A stretch of 7,829 nt of DNA, taken from NCBI GenBank assembly GCA_021163565.1, contig JAGGTT010000215.1, forward strand, positions 1-7,829. The letters are read 5' to 3'. The stretch comes from Candidatus Tharpella sp. Lineage in GTDB: Bacteria; Desulfobacterota; Anaeroferrophillalia; Anaeroferrophillales; Tharpellaceae. A model generated the notes under the pieces. The model had not been told where the DNA came from, did no database searches, and saw nothing but the letters and a program-made list of their open reading frames with translations. The position numbers and the translations under genes are program-made. This document shows, piece by piece, positions 1 through 6,738 of this stretch (positions are counted from its first letter, which is position 1; the number at the start of each line of letters is the position of its first letter).

Positions 1-264
1 ACGGGTAACCGTGCCGATGAGAATTGCGGTTTCGGGATAGTTTGAGGAGATATCCTGCAGCTGGGTCAGAGTGGTATCGCATTTTCTGATAAAAGAGTCA
101 TAATCGAGCAGATCCCGAGGCGGATAGCCGGTAAGAAAGAGCTCTGGCAGGATAACCAGATCCGGATCATCTTTTGTGATCTTATTAAGTTGCAGGTTTA
201 ACTTTTCAAGGTTGCCCTCAAGATCGCCGACCGTCGGGTTAAGTTGTGCCAGAGTAATTTTCAT
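1..264 (-). CDS. nadE: Glutamine-dependent NAD+ synthetase, N-terminal part (cut by window edge)
   Basis: This open frame runs from ATG at 264 off the left edge, giving 88 residues starting MKITLAQLNPTVGDLEGNL. It is the start of a nitrilase-fold (CN-hydrolase) glutaminase domain. The stretch ILPELFLTGYPPRDLL (residues 38-53) is the hallmark of glutamine-dependent NAD+ synthetases, with Glu41 as the expected catalytic base; the Lys and Cys of the triad would lie beyond the edge. Known role of the family: the N-terminal domain frees ammonia from glutamine, and a C-terminal synthetase domain uses it with ATP to amidate deamido-NAD. The ATG lies 2 bp after the TAA of the Nudix gene, and a purine-rich GGGGAAG (270-276) just upstream can serve as ribosome binding site, so the two genes are almost certainly co-transcribed. 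The full protein is normally about 540-680 residues, so only the first sixth or so is visible. Other nitrilase-family proteins are possible but less likely given the TGYPPRDLL motif. Confidence 0.93.
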   Translation of the reverse strand, partial: MKITLAQLNPTVGDLEGNLEKLNLQLNKITKDDPDLVILPELFLTGYPPRDLLDYDSFIRKCDTTLTQLQDISSNYPETAILIGTVTR

Positions 265-266
265 GA

Positions 267-830
267 TTACTTCCCCGGTCTTAAGTCAAAAACTTTAGAC
301 AACCCGGCCAGTGCCAGGGCGTGGCGCAAACGACCGCTGCTGACTGCCTCTCGGATTTCATCAATTGCAGAGATGATGATGGTTATGTCCTCCCCATCAT
401 CCAAATTAAGTTCGTACTTTAAGATAACATCTTCAGCGAGCCAGTGATGGCAGAGATTATTCAGGATTGCCGGGTTTGGCTCGGTCGCTCCGAGATAGGT
501 CCATTTGTCGGAAACGAATCCGGTCTCTTCTTTAAGTTCTCTTTTTGCCGCCGCTTCGTGCTCTTCACCGGGATCAATAACGCCGCCGGGGATTTCAATA
601 GTCACCGAACCGCTGCCGAAGCGGAACTGCTTAACCAGTACCGCTTTTCCTGTCGGAGTTAAGGCGACAACATTGACCCAGTCTCTGGAATCAAGAATCA
701 GGCACTCCAATTCCTTGCCATTGCGTGGGTTTAAGCGCCGTTCGAAACGGCTCTTGAAAACCTTAAGTTCAGGTCCGTTAGTATATCCAAGTAAAGTCCA
801 GGGTTTCGGGTCAGTATTACGATTGTTCAT
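267..830 (-). CDS. Nudix hydrolase, ADP-ribose pyrophosphatase-like
   Basis: This 187-residue protein has a perfect Nudix box GX5EX7REUXEEXGU at residues 83-105 (G83, E89, R97-E98-L99, E101-E102, G104-F105), the site that binds the catalytic divalent metals. The preceding block (WVNVVALTPTGKAVLVKQFR, 51-70, then TIEIPGG) is typical of the ADP-ribose pyrophosphatase/NudF group. A proline at 120 lies 15 residues past the box, close to the position of the proline reported as characteristic of ADP-ribose hydrolases. The expected reaction is ADP-ribose to AMP plus ribose 5-phosphate in the cytoplasm; the exact substrate is inferred. Its pairing with nadE supports a role in NAD turnover. The start is ATG at 830: an in-frame TAA lies 15 codons upstream with no ATG, GTG or TTG between. 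The Shine-Dalgarno is weak (GGAT, about 8 bases upstream). A good promoter lies at 872-900. Confidence 0.9.
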   Translation of the reverse strand: MNNRNTDPKPWTLLGYTNGPELKVFKSRFERRLNPRNGKELECLILDSRDWVNVVALTPTGKAVLVKQFRFGSGSVTIEIPGGVIDPGEEHEAAAKRELKEETGFVSDKWTYLGATEPNPAILNNLCHHWLAEDVILKYELNLDDGEDITIIISAIDEIREAVSSGRLRHALALAGLSKVFDLRPGK

Positions 831-871
831 GTGAGTAATCCAGATCTTATGGGAACGTTCTTTGCGGTAGT

Positions 872-900
872 TTTATAAAGACAGAATATTTTTCTGTAAA
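872..900 (-). promoter_or_regulatory. Sigma70-type promoter for the Nudix-nadE unit
   Basis: On the minus strand there is a -35 box TTTACA (895-900, 5 of 6 to TTGACA), a spacer of exactly 17 bp (878-894), and a -10 box TATAAA (872-877, 5 of 6 to TATAAT). Transcription should start near 865, giving a leader of about 35 bases before the Nudix ATG at 830. The promoter sits in the 156-bp gap after purF, so the NAD genes can be expressed independently of purF. No clear intrinsic terminator for purF is visible in the gap, so read-through is also possible. Confidence 0.6.
881..897. promoter_or_regulatory. Palindrome in the promoter spacer, possible operator
   Basis: ACAGAA, five bases (TATTT), then TTCTGT form a perfect 6-bp inverted repeat. 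It fills most of the 17-bp spacer of the Nudix-nadE promoter and overlaps half of its -35 box. A dimeric repressor bound here would block RNA polymerase. I do not recognise the site as that of a named regulator. In RNA it could also fold into a weak hairpin followed by CTTTAT, a poor terminator. Confidence 0.35.
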
Positions 901-986
901 TCAGATCATACGCAGACAATCTAAAGTGTGATATCAAGACAGTTTTAACGACAGAGATTTGCAAAATGATTTTCGCGGTCTGCAGC

Positions 987-2363
987 TTAGAAGAGTCGTG
1001 GCTGTTCCAGTTGCGGACCTTCAATGCCGGGGAAGGTGATCGGATAGTTACCGGTAAAACAGGCGTCGCAGAAGCTGCGGTTGCAATTTACGGCTTTAGT
1101 TAAATCTTTACTGTGAATATAGTTTAAGGAGTCCGCAGTAATGTAACGGCGAATATCATCGATTGAGTGGCTGGAGGCGATCAGCTCCTTGCGGGTCGGG
1201 GTGTCGATGCCGTAGTAGCAGGGATAATCGGTCGGGGGTGAGCTGATCCGGACATGAATCTCTTGCGCGCCGGCCGCCCGGATCATTTTGATTATTTTAC
1301 GCATGGTGGTTCCGCGCACGATTGAATCATCAACAATGACGACCCGTTTACCGGCAAACATGCTTTTTATTGCATTAAGTTTAATCTTAACTCCGAAATG
1401 GCGGATTGACTGACTTGGTTCGATAAAGGTACGGCCGACATAGTGGTTGCGGATAAGAGCCAGTTCCCAGGGGATATTAAGCTCTTGGGCATAACCTAAA
1501 GCGGCTGGAATTCCGGAGTCGGGAACTGGAACAACCATATCGGCCGCAATCGGATGTTCCTTAGCCAGCAGGCGTCCCAGTCTCTTTCTGACGTTATATA
1601 CGGTGTCGCCGAACAGGGTGCTGTCGGGTCGGGCGAAGTAGATGTGTTCGAAGATGCAGTTGGCGGTTTTCTGTTCCGGAAACGGGTGGTATGATTTAAG
1701 GCCCTTCTTATTGATCACCAGAAGCTCTCCGGGGTCAATTTCACGTACGAATTCAGCCTCAATCAGATCGAAGACACATGATTCGGAAGCAATTATATAG
1801 GTTTCATTGAGTTTTCCCAGAACCAGCGGGCGGATTCCATGTGGATCCCGGGCGGCAATTATGCGGTCGCCGTTCATAAAAACCAGAGAGTAGGCACCTT
1901 TTACCCGCCTTAAAGCCGCGGCAATACTTCCCACCAGGTTAGGTTCCTGGAATCCGGCGATCAGGTGCATGATCACTTCGGTATCCATGGATGACTGGAA
2001 AATCGCACCCCGGCTGACCAGGTCACTTTTGATGTCTTCAGCGTTGACCAGGTTGCCGTTATGAGCAATTGCCAGGGTGCCGTGGGCATAGTTGATCATG
2101 AATGGCTGACTGTTGTTTAAGAGGCTGGCTCCGGTAGTCGAATAGCGGACATGGCCGATGGCGGTGTTGCCACGGAGGCGTTCGATAACTTCCAGAGGAA
2201 AGATATCCGCAACCAGACCCATCGATTTATGGGAGTAGAATTCATTGTTGTTAGTTGAGATGATACCCGCACTCTCCTGGCCTCGATGCTGCATTGCATA
2301 GAGCCCGAGATAGGCCAGGTTGCTCGCCTCCGGATGATTGTAAATACCGATAATTCCACACAT
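987..2363 (-). CDS. purF: Amidophosphoribosyltransferase
   Basis: PurF (458 residues, a normal length) makes 5-phosphoribosylamine from PRPP and glutamine, the first committed step of purine synthesis. The N-terminal class II glutaminase domain begins [15 protein letters not shown], so Cys2 becomes the nucleophile once Met is removed, with no propeptide. Arg73, Asn102-Gly103 and Asp127 are the matching glutamine-site residues. The C-terminal phosphoribosyltransferase domain has the PRPP loop [13 protein letters not shown] (341-353). Cys236, Cys382, Cys432 and Cys435 match the four [4Fe-4S] ligands of the Bacillus-type enzyme, so this one should carry the cluster that in that family links enzyme stability to oxygen. 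The ATG at 2363 is forced: an in-frame TAA lies two codons upstream (TAA ATT ATG). No Shine-Dalgarno is visible before it. It follows the glutamate synthase genes on the same strand after the 127-bp palindromic element. Confidence 0.97.
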   Translation of the reverse strand: MCGIIGIYNHPEASNLAYLGLYAMQHRGQESAGIISTNNNEFYSHKSMGLVADIFPLEVIERLRGNTAIGHVRYSTTGASLLNNSQPFMINYAHGTLAIAHNGNLVNAEDIKSDLVSRGAIFQSSMDTEVIMHLIAGFQEPNLVGSIAAALRRVKGAYSLVFMNGDRIIAARDPHGIRPLVLGKLNETYIIASESCVFDLIEAEFVREIDPGELLVINKKGLKSYHPFPEQKTANCIFEHIYFARPDSTLFGDTVYNVRKRLGRLLAKEHPIAADMVVPVPDSGIPAALGYAQELNIPWELALIRNHYVGRTFIEPSQSIRHFGVKIKLNAIKSMFAGKRVVIVDDSIVRGTTMRKIIKMIRAAGAQEIHVRISSPPTDYPCYYGIDTPTRKELIASSHSIDDIRRYITADSLNYIHSKDLTKAVNCNRSFCDACFTGNYPITFPGIEGPQLEQPRLF

Positions 2364-2450
2364 AATTTAAGGGCCCGGGTCAGGAGGTTGGAATAGTAAT
2401 TATTCAGAGGTGGATATTTGAAACGCCAGCACTAAATATTGATAAATGTC
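2364..2450. other. purF leader region, no gene
   Basis: This AT-rich stretch lies between the palindromic element and purF. Read towards purF it has no convincing -35/-10 pair and no Shine-Dalgarno next to the ATG. An imperfect palindrome with 5-bp arms, GAATA/TATTC, lies at 2391-2405. A CCTCC block on the transcript (2383-2387) and a GC-rich CCCGGGCCC follow just before the start. No credible open frame lies here. Confidence 0.6.
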
Positions 2451-2577
2451 ATCCTGCGTTATAGCAGGTTTATATGCAAGGAAATCAAAATTCATGTCAC
2501 ATCGGCGTACAATTAGTACGTCGTTGTGACATGAATTGCAGGTTGACGCTGCAGATGAGCCTGCTATAACGCAGGAT
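2451..2577. repeat. 127-bp nested palindromic element (MITE/REP-like)
   Basis: The outer ends are a perfect 18-bp inverted repeat: ATCCTGCGTTATAGCAGG at 2451-2468 and its reverse complement at 2560-2577. Each arm is itself palindromic (CCTGC, six bases, GCAGG). Inside, centred differently, is a second inverted repeat (2489-2537). No transposase frame is present, and there is no convincing target-site duplication; only a 2-bp TC flanks both sides. Size, terminal inverted repeats and lack of coding suggest a non-autonomous miniature element or a REP/BIME-like unit. The right arm overlaps the last codons and the TAG stop of the upstream reductase gene. Other copies in the genome would confirm a mobile or repeated family; none is in this window. 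Confidence 0.65.
2489..2537. repeat. Inner long hairpin of the palindromic element, possible terminator
   Basis: AATTCATGTCAC (2489-2500) pairs perfectly with GTGACATGAATT (2526-2537). The pairing continues inward with few mismatches to CGTAC/GTACG around a five-base loop AATTA (2511-2515), giving arms of about 22 bp. On the minus-strand transcript the hairpin is followed by the U-rich stretch in AATTTTGATTT, so it may stop transcription leaving the glutamate synthase genes. The T-tract is interrupted, so termination is only a possibility. Confidence 0.55.
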
Positions 2578-4894
2578 TCATCTGCCAGATGCCGCAGGGG
2601 CAGACCGCCGCGCAGAAGCCACAGCCGATACACTGATCCTCATTGACTACGTATTCGTAGCCGCCGTCCTCGGTTTCTTCCCGGGTAATCGCACCGCGGA
2701 AACAGGACTCTGCGCAGGTTGAACAGTCACGGCAGGTGCCGCATGAGAAACAACGCAGAGCTTCCGCATCGCCATCTTCCGCGGTTTTCTGCCGATCCCG
2801 TTCATAGTATTCAGATTTAATCCGATCGTAGTCAACCATGACCGGGTTTCGGTCAGCTAGGGTGATACGGTCAAAATCTGCCAGTACCGCCTGAGCGGCA
2901 TACCGGCCGGCCCCCAAGGCGTGTGTGATAAGTCCCGGAGCGGTAACGTCGCCGGCGGCGTAGAGACCCTCCCGGTTGGTTCGGCCCCATTGATCGATGA
3001 TTAAATAACCTCGGTCTTTAGCCATATCTTCAGGCAGGTAATCGAGTTTGGGGCTCTCTCCGATGGAGATCAGGACAGCGTCAACATCGAGATAGCTGCC
3101 ATCCTTGAAGTAGATCTTTTTTTCATCTTTAACATAGCGATCGGTAAATTTCGGGTAGAGAATCTGGGTGCCGCGGGCGGCCGCCATCTGCTGCTCCTTG
3201 CCGAAGCTTGCCGGAGCTTGAATGTCAACTGCAATTACCGATTTAGCTCCAGAATTGTAGGCTTCGACCGCGATATCCATACCCACATTACCGGCTCCGA
3301 TAATCACGACCCGTTGCCCGTCCAGTTTGATCGGCTGCCGGTTATTTAAAGCTTTCAGAAAAGTTATGCCGGGAATTACATCTTCATATCCTGGAAACGG
3401 AATCGTGCGCGGCGCATGGGCTCCGCCGGCAAGGACTACCGCATCATATGCTTTTTCAATCTCAGTAAATTTCTCACTGGTAACTGCGGTGTTGGTTTCA
3501 ACCTTAACTCCCAGGGAGTTAAATCGGTCGAGCTCGCGGTTGAGAATCGCGCGCGGGAGTCGTTCTTCCGGAATACATTGATAGATTTTTCCGCCCAGTT
3601 TATCCTCAGTTTCGAAGATTGTAACATTAATACCATCGAGGGCGAGTCGCCACGCTGCGGCCAGGCCGGCCGGGCCGCCACCGATGACGGCGACTTTTTC
3701 CTTGCGTGCTTCAGCTTTTGCCGGGGCTTTCGTTTCAAGGTTCAGGCTCCCAAGATAGCCGATCTCAACCGGTTCCCGCAAAAAGATATTGCGGCTGCAG
3801 GCATCCATACAGGGGCTCGGACAGACCTTGCCACAGACGGTTGCCGGCAGGGGTGAATATTCGAGTACCAGATCCAGCATCTCTTCGAGCCGGCCCTCAC
3901 GAATCAAGCGAGTTCGGGTCTGGGTCGGAATTCCGGTTGGGCAGTTGTAAGTACAGGGGGCCTCAAAACGATTATTATCCCAGGTCGGATAGAAACGCCG
4001 GTCTTCGGCGTAAGTGATATAGGGGAGAATAGTACGATCTTCTATCGGCAGCAGATCACCGACAATGCCGCCTCTACCGACTTCATTGTCCCAGGTTTCG
4101 AGACGGAATTTATCCATCGGCAGTCGGCCGCCGCCGATGCTGCTGCGTTCGGCCGGGGCTAAAGCCACAATTTTATGCCAGTCGCTGCGTGTTTTAGTTA
4201 GTTCTTCAAGGTAGGTAAGCCGGTCAATTGCTTCAAGGTAGGGCTTCATGTTGCTGATCAGCCATTCCCAGTCCTGATCATTCAACTCCTCCAGGCGACT
4301 GTCTTTGCGGCTGTAGTCATCAGCCGTACCCCGGAAGTAAATAGTTCCACCCACCATGCCGACACAGGGGCGATAGCCTAGAACACTTCGGGGATGTCGT
4401 GGATTTATCCCACAGACAACCGAGATCCCGCCGGCTTTGAATTCAGCGAAAGAGTCCCCGACATCACGGAAATACCAGGATTGTAACGGGGCAAAGCGCG
4501 GGTTGAACTTGGTCATGGTGTCACAGCGGGCGCCGCCGCCACCCTGAACATAAAGTTTTCCCTGGGCTCCGGCGTTATGGGCGCCGTTGGCGACATCGCC
4601 TAAAACCGTAATTTCAGCTCCGCAGTTAAGCCAGCCGGTATCATCCGAGCAGGAGCCGTGGATGATGATCTTGGTGCCCATCATGCCCATGCCGCCGACC
4701 CGCTGGCCCGAAGTTCCGTCAATGATCAGTTTCTTGTCTTCCGGAGTCGGCCAGAGTCGGCCGCCGATGCCGTGTTGACCGTCAGCAATAATACGCAGCT
4801 CACGTTTACCATCTTTGACGGCGGCCTGAATTTGCTCTTCCAGATTCTTGGAAGGAACCCTCTGATTATCTACAATACCATTAATTTCGTACAT
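2564..4894 (-). CDS. Glutamate synthase GXGXG domain fused to GltD-like FAD/NAD(P) reductase with C-terminal ferredoxin
   Basis: This 776-residue fusion has four parts. Residues 1 to about 255 are a GXGXG beta-helix domain like the C-terminal domain of the GOGAT alpha subunit (GTSGQRVGGMG, GDVANGAHNAGAQGKLYVQGG in two pieces at 60-118). Residues 310-370 are a Cys-rich Fe-S domain of GltD/dihydropyrimidine dehydrogenase type (Cys314, 318, 354, 358, 362, 366). Residues 399-670 hold an FAD site (VAVIGGGPAGLAAA, 401-414), a second dinucleotide site (VVIIGAGNVGMD, 529-540) and the FAD-closing motif LYAAGDV (644-650). Residues 715-767 are a ferredoxin with CxxCxxCxxxC at 721-731 and 755-765. Its likely job is to take electrons from NAD(P)H or ferredoxin and pass them to the FMN subunit encoded upstream. 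The usual GltD YRR stretch for the NADPH phosphate is replaced by VDIQAPASFGKE. The stop TAG lies inside the palindromic element. A weak AGG precedes the ATG. Confidence 0.9.
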   Translation of the reverse strand: MYEINGIVDNQRVPSKNLEEQIQAAVKDGKRELRIIADGQHGIGGRLWPTPEDKKLIIDGTSGQRVGGMGMMGTKIIIHGSCSDDTGWLNCGAEITVLGDVANGAHNAGAQGKLYVQGGGGARCDTMTKFNPRFAPLQSWYFRDVGDSFAEFKAGGISVVCGINPRHPRSVLGYRPCVGMVGGTIYFRGTADDYSRKDSRLEELNDQDWEWLISNMKPYLEAIDRLTYLEELTKTRSDWHKIVALAPAERSSIGGGRLPMDKFRLETWDNEVGRGGIVGDLLPIEDRTILPYITYAEDRRFYPTWDNNRFEAPCTYNCPTGIPTQTRTRLIREGRLEEMLDLVLEYSPLPATVCGKVCPSPCMDACSRNIFLREPVEIGYLGSLNLETKAPAKAEARKEKVAVIGGGPAGLAAAWRLALDGINVTIFETEDKLGGKIYQCIPEERLPRAILNRELDRFNSLGVKVETNTAVTSEKFTEIEKAYDAVVLAGGAHAPRTIPFPGYEDVIPGITFLKALNNRQPIKLDGQRVVIIGAGNVGMDIAVEAYNSGAKSVIAVDIQAPASFGKEQQMAAARGTQILYPKFTDRYVKDEKKIYFKDGSYLDVDAVLISIGESPKLDYLPEDMAKDRGYLIIDQWGRTNREGLYAAGDVTAPGLITHALGAGRYAAQAVLADFDRITLADRNPVMVDYDRIKSEYYERDRQKTAEDGDAEALRCFSCGTCRDCSTCAESCFRGAITREETEDGGYEYVVNEDQCIGCGFCAAVCPCGIWQMNPAL

Positions 4895-5082
4895 TATTTG
4901 ACCTAAAAATAATAAATATTTACAGCTTATTTTGTTTTTAGTGACTTATCAGAACAGTTGCTTAATTTTTTTAACCAAAAAATGTTCTGATAAGGCTACC
5001 TGCTTGTGACCTGTGGGAGTGTCCTTGGGTGTGGGCAATGCCCCGCGCCAGTTCTCTTTTAAGTTGCAACGGCCAGCCGGTT
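4895..5082. other. 188-bp gap between the two glutamate synthase genes, no gene
   Basis: The half next to the FMN subunit gene is GC-rich and has a short perfect palindrome GGGCA-A-TGCCC (5033-5043). The other half is AT-rich, with the 12-bp inverted repeat at 4945-4994 and an AT-rich leader before the fusion gene's ATG. I see no convincing sigma70 promoter, no tRNA and no open frame with coding character. So long a gap is unusual between subunits of one enzyme and suggests that the fusion gene is separately regulated. Confidence 0.6.
4945..4994. repeat. Perfect 12-bp inverted repeat inside the glutamate synthase operon
   Basis: CTTATCAGAACA (4945-4956) and TGTTCTGATAAG (4983-4994) are exact reverse complements separated by 26 bases. 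The interior has T7 (4966-4972), AACC, then A6 (4977-4982), so it can fold further into one continuous but interrupted hairpin. Neither side is followed by a clean T-run in the direction of transcription, so it is not a textbook terminator. It could be an operator, an mRNA processing or attenuation hairpin, or the remnant of a small inserted element. Confidence 0.6.
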
Positions 5083-6738
5083 TTAGCTGGCGAAATTGAT
5101 CTGCAGCTGGTCGGCAATTGCCTTGTCGCTGATACTCAAACCGTCAGACATACCGATCGGCAATTGGGTACTGCGACCCATCGGTGCAAAGATTTTTTTG
5201 AGTTCGGAATCAGCTGCTTTGAATACATCAACAACCCGTTCGGCAACTTTATCGGGGTCGAGGCGCCGGTAGAGGCGGGTGTCCTGAGTTGTAATCCCCT
5301 TGGGACAGCGACCGATATTACAGAGATTGCAGCGGTTATATTCGTCACCAAGACAACCTGCGGCCGCCTGCATGATATATTTCCCGCAATCAACTCCGGA
5401 GGCTCCGAGCATGATTAAGGCGGCGGCATTAGCTGCTAAAGAGCCAGTTTTACCAACTCCGCCGGCAGCAAAGAGCGGCAGTTCATTCTGTTTGCCGATT
5501 TTGACCAGATTCAGATAACATTCGCGCAGGTTGGAGGCAATCGGATGGCCCATCTTATCAACTGAGACATTGTAAGCGGCTCCGGTACCGCCATCTTCAC
5601 CGTCAATTGTCAAGGCGGCGGCGAAAGGATTACGCGCGAGGTTATTTAAAACCGCAGTTGCCGTTTGTGACCCAGAAATCTTGGGATAGACCGGAACCCG
5701 GAAACCGAAGGCCATCGACATTGAGGTGAGCATCTTGGCGACTGCTTCCTCAATCGAATATTTGGTCTGATGGGTTGGCGGTGAAGCCAGGTCAACCCGC
5801 ATTGGAACCCCGCGGACCTTAGCGATCAGGTCAAGTACCTTAAAGGCCATAAGAAGACCACCATCGCCCGGTTTTGCACCTTGACCGTATTTGATCTCAA
5901 TCGCGGCCGGATCTTCCTGCATGTCGGGAATGGCGTGGATGATCTCATCCCAGCCGAAGTAGCCGGAAGCGATTTGAAGGATGAAATATTTTAGAAAACG
6001 TGATTTCAACAGGCGCGGCGGCATGCCGCCCTCACCGGTACACATAACCACCGGGATATTTTCAACTTCATTTAAGTAGGCGACCCCCATTGCCAGACCT
6101 TCCCACATATGGGGAGAGAGGGCGCCGAATGACATGCCGCCAATCCGGATCGGAAAGATCTCACGCACCGGTGGGATGTATGCCATTTCGTCAAGACCTA
6201 ATTCATCGTCCTTGATTATCAGCGGCATTGCTTCAGGGGCGAGGTTGCGGCCTAGAAGAGTGCGGATATGAAACTCATGCCGTCCGGCATCAAGGGCCGG
6301 GTCGGTGAGCATCGAGATGCGGGTGAACTTAAGCTTGTCCAGGGTCGAGGTTTCAGTACTGTTCCGCCGTCCTCCGCGTTTGTAGGGATCACCGCCCTGG
6401 TTTTTATGAAAGGCGAACTTGTTGACCGGGTTGTATTCCGGAAAGATCGCATCATTAGGGCAGACCTGCGAGCAGATGCCGCAGCCGACACAATAACGTT
6501 CAATGTCGGTGACCTGTCTGATTCTCTGACCCACCTGGCGTACTGTTTGCGGCAGCGGCAGAGGCCCCTCTGAGGAGACCAGTCGCTGAATCATAACCGC
6601 CGGTTCAATTGCTTTCTGCGGGCAGACGGTGGTGCACTGACCGCAGCGCGTACACTTGTCTGATTCCCACTTGATTATATAAGGCAGCTCTTTTAGGGTC
6701 AGTTGACCGTTGACATCGAGCCGTATCTTTGATTCCAT
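5083..6738 (-). CDS. Glutamate synthase FMN-binding subunit with N-terminal double [4Fe-4S] ferredoxin domain
   Basis: This 551-residue protein is the synthase core, where 2-oxoglutarate and ammonia are joined and reduced to glutamate on FMN. Residues 25-97 carry two ferredoxin motifs, Cys29/32/35/39 and Cys83/86/89/93, each followed by Pro. The TIM-barrel FMN domain has IGGMSFGALS (199-208), YGQGAKPGDGG (284-294), SPPTHQTKYSIEE (319-331), IDGEDGGTGAAYN (378-390) and AGGVGKTGS (425-433). The loop CNLCNIGRCPKGITTQD (470-486) supplies three Cys for the expected [3Fe-4S] cluster, with spacing tighter than in classical GltB. It lacks the amidotransferase and GXGXG domains found in the ~1500-residue GltB; these are encoded by its two neighbours. 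The start ATG at 6738 is set by the AAGGAG 8 bases upstream and overlaps the end of the amidotransferase gene by 40 bp. Confidence 0.94.
   Translation of the reverse strand: MESKIRLDVNGQLTLKELPYIIKWESDKCTRCGQCTTVCPQKAIEPAVMIQRLVSSEGPLPLPQTVRQVGQRIRQVTDIERYCVGCGICSQVCPNDAIFPEYNPVNKFAFHKNQGGDPYKRGGRRNSTETSTLDKLKFTRISMLTDPALDAGRHEFHIRTLLGRNLAPEAMPLIIKDDELGLDEMAYIPPVREIFPIRIGGMSFGALSPHMWEGLAMGVAYLNEVENIPVVMCTGEGGMPPRLLKSRFLKYFILQIASGYFGWDEIIHAIPDMQEDPAAIEIKYGQGAKPGDGGLLMAFKVLDLIAKVRGVPMRVDLASPPTHQTKYSIEEAVAKMLTSMSMAFGFRVPVYPKISGSQTATAVLNNLARNPFAAALTIDGEDGGTGAAYNVSVDKMGHPIASNLRECYLNLVKIGKQNELPLFAAGGVGKTGSLAANAAALIMLGASGVDCGKYIMQAAAGCLGDEYNRCNLCNIGRCPKGITTQDTRLYRRLDPDKVAERVVDVFKAADSELKKIFAPMGRSTQLPIGMSDGLSISDKAIADQLQINFAS

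Noticed and set aside
963..973. Hairpin terminator after purF (AAAAT-G-ATTTT)
   Set aside because: The loop would be one base and the stem is all A-T, so it cannot form a stable hairpin.
827..1024. 65-residue minus-strand frame between purF and the Nudix gene
   Set aside because: It starts inside purF in another frame, runs through the promoter region, has no good ribosome site and no recognisable composition.
2451..2577. Integron attC site
   Set aside because: The arms contain GCGTTATA/TATAACGC, which recalls attC ends, but they do not fit the GTTRRRY and RYYYAAC core boxes, and no integron cassette or integrase is nearby.
2400..2633. 77-residue minus-strand open frame across the palindromic element
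   Set aside because: It overlaps the 3' end of the reductase in another frame and is mostly the translation of the inverted repeats; no domain is recognisable.
5035..5050. Possible sigma54 promoter TGGCGC...TTGC in the glutamate synthase gap
   Set aside because: The distance between the GG and GC elements is 11 bases where 10 is required; this spacing is strict, so it is probably chance.
5073..5090. Intrinsic terminator at the end of the FMN subunit gene
   Set aside because: The stem CCAGC/GCTGG is only 5 bp, overlaps the stop codon and is not followed by a T-run.
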